Shown: piece after piece, positions 7,019 to 7,126 of the stretch | How positions within the stretch are numbered: the stretch's first letter is position 1 | How the letters are laid out: the number at the start of each line of letters is the position of its first letter | From: an uncultured Clostridia bacterium | GTDB lineage: Bacteria > Bacillota_A > Clostridia > TANB77 > CAG-508 | NCBI GenBank assembly: GCA_947628335.1 | Contig: CANQZT010000075.1 | Coordinates: 1-7,126 of the forward strand | Length of the DNA stretch: 7,126 bases | Direction of reading: 5' to 3' | Notes under the pieces: model-generated | What the model was told of the DNA's origin: nothing | Database searches by the model: none | What the model saw: only the letters and a program-made list of their open reading frames with translations | Program-made: the position numbers and the translations under genes

Positions 7019-7034
7019 ATAATACCACATAATA
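7019..7034 (-). promoter_or_regulatory. Tandem extended -10 elements ahead of carAB
   Basis: The minus strand carries TGGTATTAT twice, ten bases apart, with TATTAT at 7034-7029 and again at 7024-7019. Each has the TGn of an extended -10. For the first, TTGATT (7059-7054) is a possible -35 but lies 19 bases away. The second has only a poor TTTTCT at 17 bases. A start near 7010-7020 leaves a leader of about 25-35 bases, too short for a PyrR attenuator. I see no clear arginine-repressor box. Confidence 0.45.
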
Positions 7035-7036
7035 CC

Positions 7037-7075
7037 AAAAAAGAAAATATTTTAATCAAAAATATTTTCTTTTTT
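7037..7075. terminator. Long AT-rich inverted repeat upstream of carA, probable bidirectional terminator
   Basis: The arms 7037-7053 and 7059-7075 are perfectly complementary over 17 bases around a five-base AATCA loop. Each strand has an A-run on the entering side and a T-run on the leaving side, the usual form of a bidirectional AT-rich terminator. It lies just upstream of the predicted carA -10 boxes, so it probably ends transcription from a gene beyond the right edge. A regulatory role over the -35 region is a weaker alternative. Confidence 0.55.
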
Positions 7076-7126
7076 GATTAAAAAGCAACATATCAAATAA
7101 ATTTATAGCTGTGAATTGTAATTTTT

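Noticed and set aside
6985..7059. Longer carA start at ATG 7059
   Set aside because: The extra 24 codons cross an inverted repeat and the promoter-like boxes, lack family similarity, and the strong AGGGAGG site lies before the ATG at 6987.
1..7126. CRISPR array, tRNA, rRNA or riboswitch
   Set aside because: No regularly spaced repeats, no cloverleaf or rRNA-like sequence, and no recognisable riboswitch core were seen. The only gaps over 100 bases are the divergent promoter region at 254-477 and the carA upstream region at 6988-7126.

Overview
The window is AT-rich DNA with strong Shine-Dalgarno sites, sigma-A-like promoters and short intergenic gaps. The protein families present (Sua5 with its C-terminal domain, split CarA/CarB, a YgjP-type metallopeptidase, a DnaQ-type exonuclease) fit a low-GC Firmicute, probably a clostridium-like or other gut lineage. 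I cannot name the species. TGA is used as a stop (end of the metallopeptidase gene), so the code looks standard in that respect.

Layout, left to right. The 5' part of a DEDDh exonuclease gene runs off the left edge on the minus strand (1-253). A divergent promoter region (254-477) has one good promoter facing each way. A plus-strand pair follows: sua5 (478-1517) and a small membrane-anchored protein of unknown function (1529-2101). On the minus strand, read from the right edge, come carA (6987-5923), carB (5902-2700) and a YgjP-like metallopeptidase gene (2620-2093), which overlaps the membrane-protein gene tail to tail by 9 bases. CarA and CarB together make carbamoyl phosphate for pyrimidine and arginine synthesis. 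Sua5 makes the threonylcarbamoyl-AMP used for t6A in ANN-decoding tRNAs.

The main observation is that sua5 and carB are each split into three reading frames by two single-base disruptions, and all four have the same form. At 556, 1298, 4221 (minus) and 5857 (minus) one extra C stands directly before the GGN codon of a Ser-Gly or Thr-Gly pair, so the upstream frame reads TCT/ACT/TCT/TCA followed by CGG. Skipping that C each time restores complete proteins of normal family length (Sua5 345 aa, CarB 1066 aa). The only in-frame CGG codons in the window are these four. CGG is never used as an arginine codon, although CGT, CGC, CGA, AGA and AGG are. At least nine further CGG trinucleotides on sense strands lie out of frame and disturb nothing. 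One of them sits in the same hexamer (TCACGG) as a shift site.

This is what one would expect if CGG had become an untranslated or hungry codon at which ribosomes move +1, a recurrent frameshift signal rather than random gene decay. A systematic sequencing or assembly artefact is the main competing explanation and cannot be excluded from one window.
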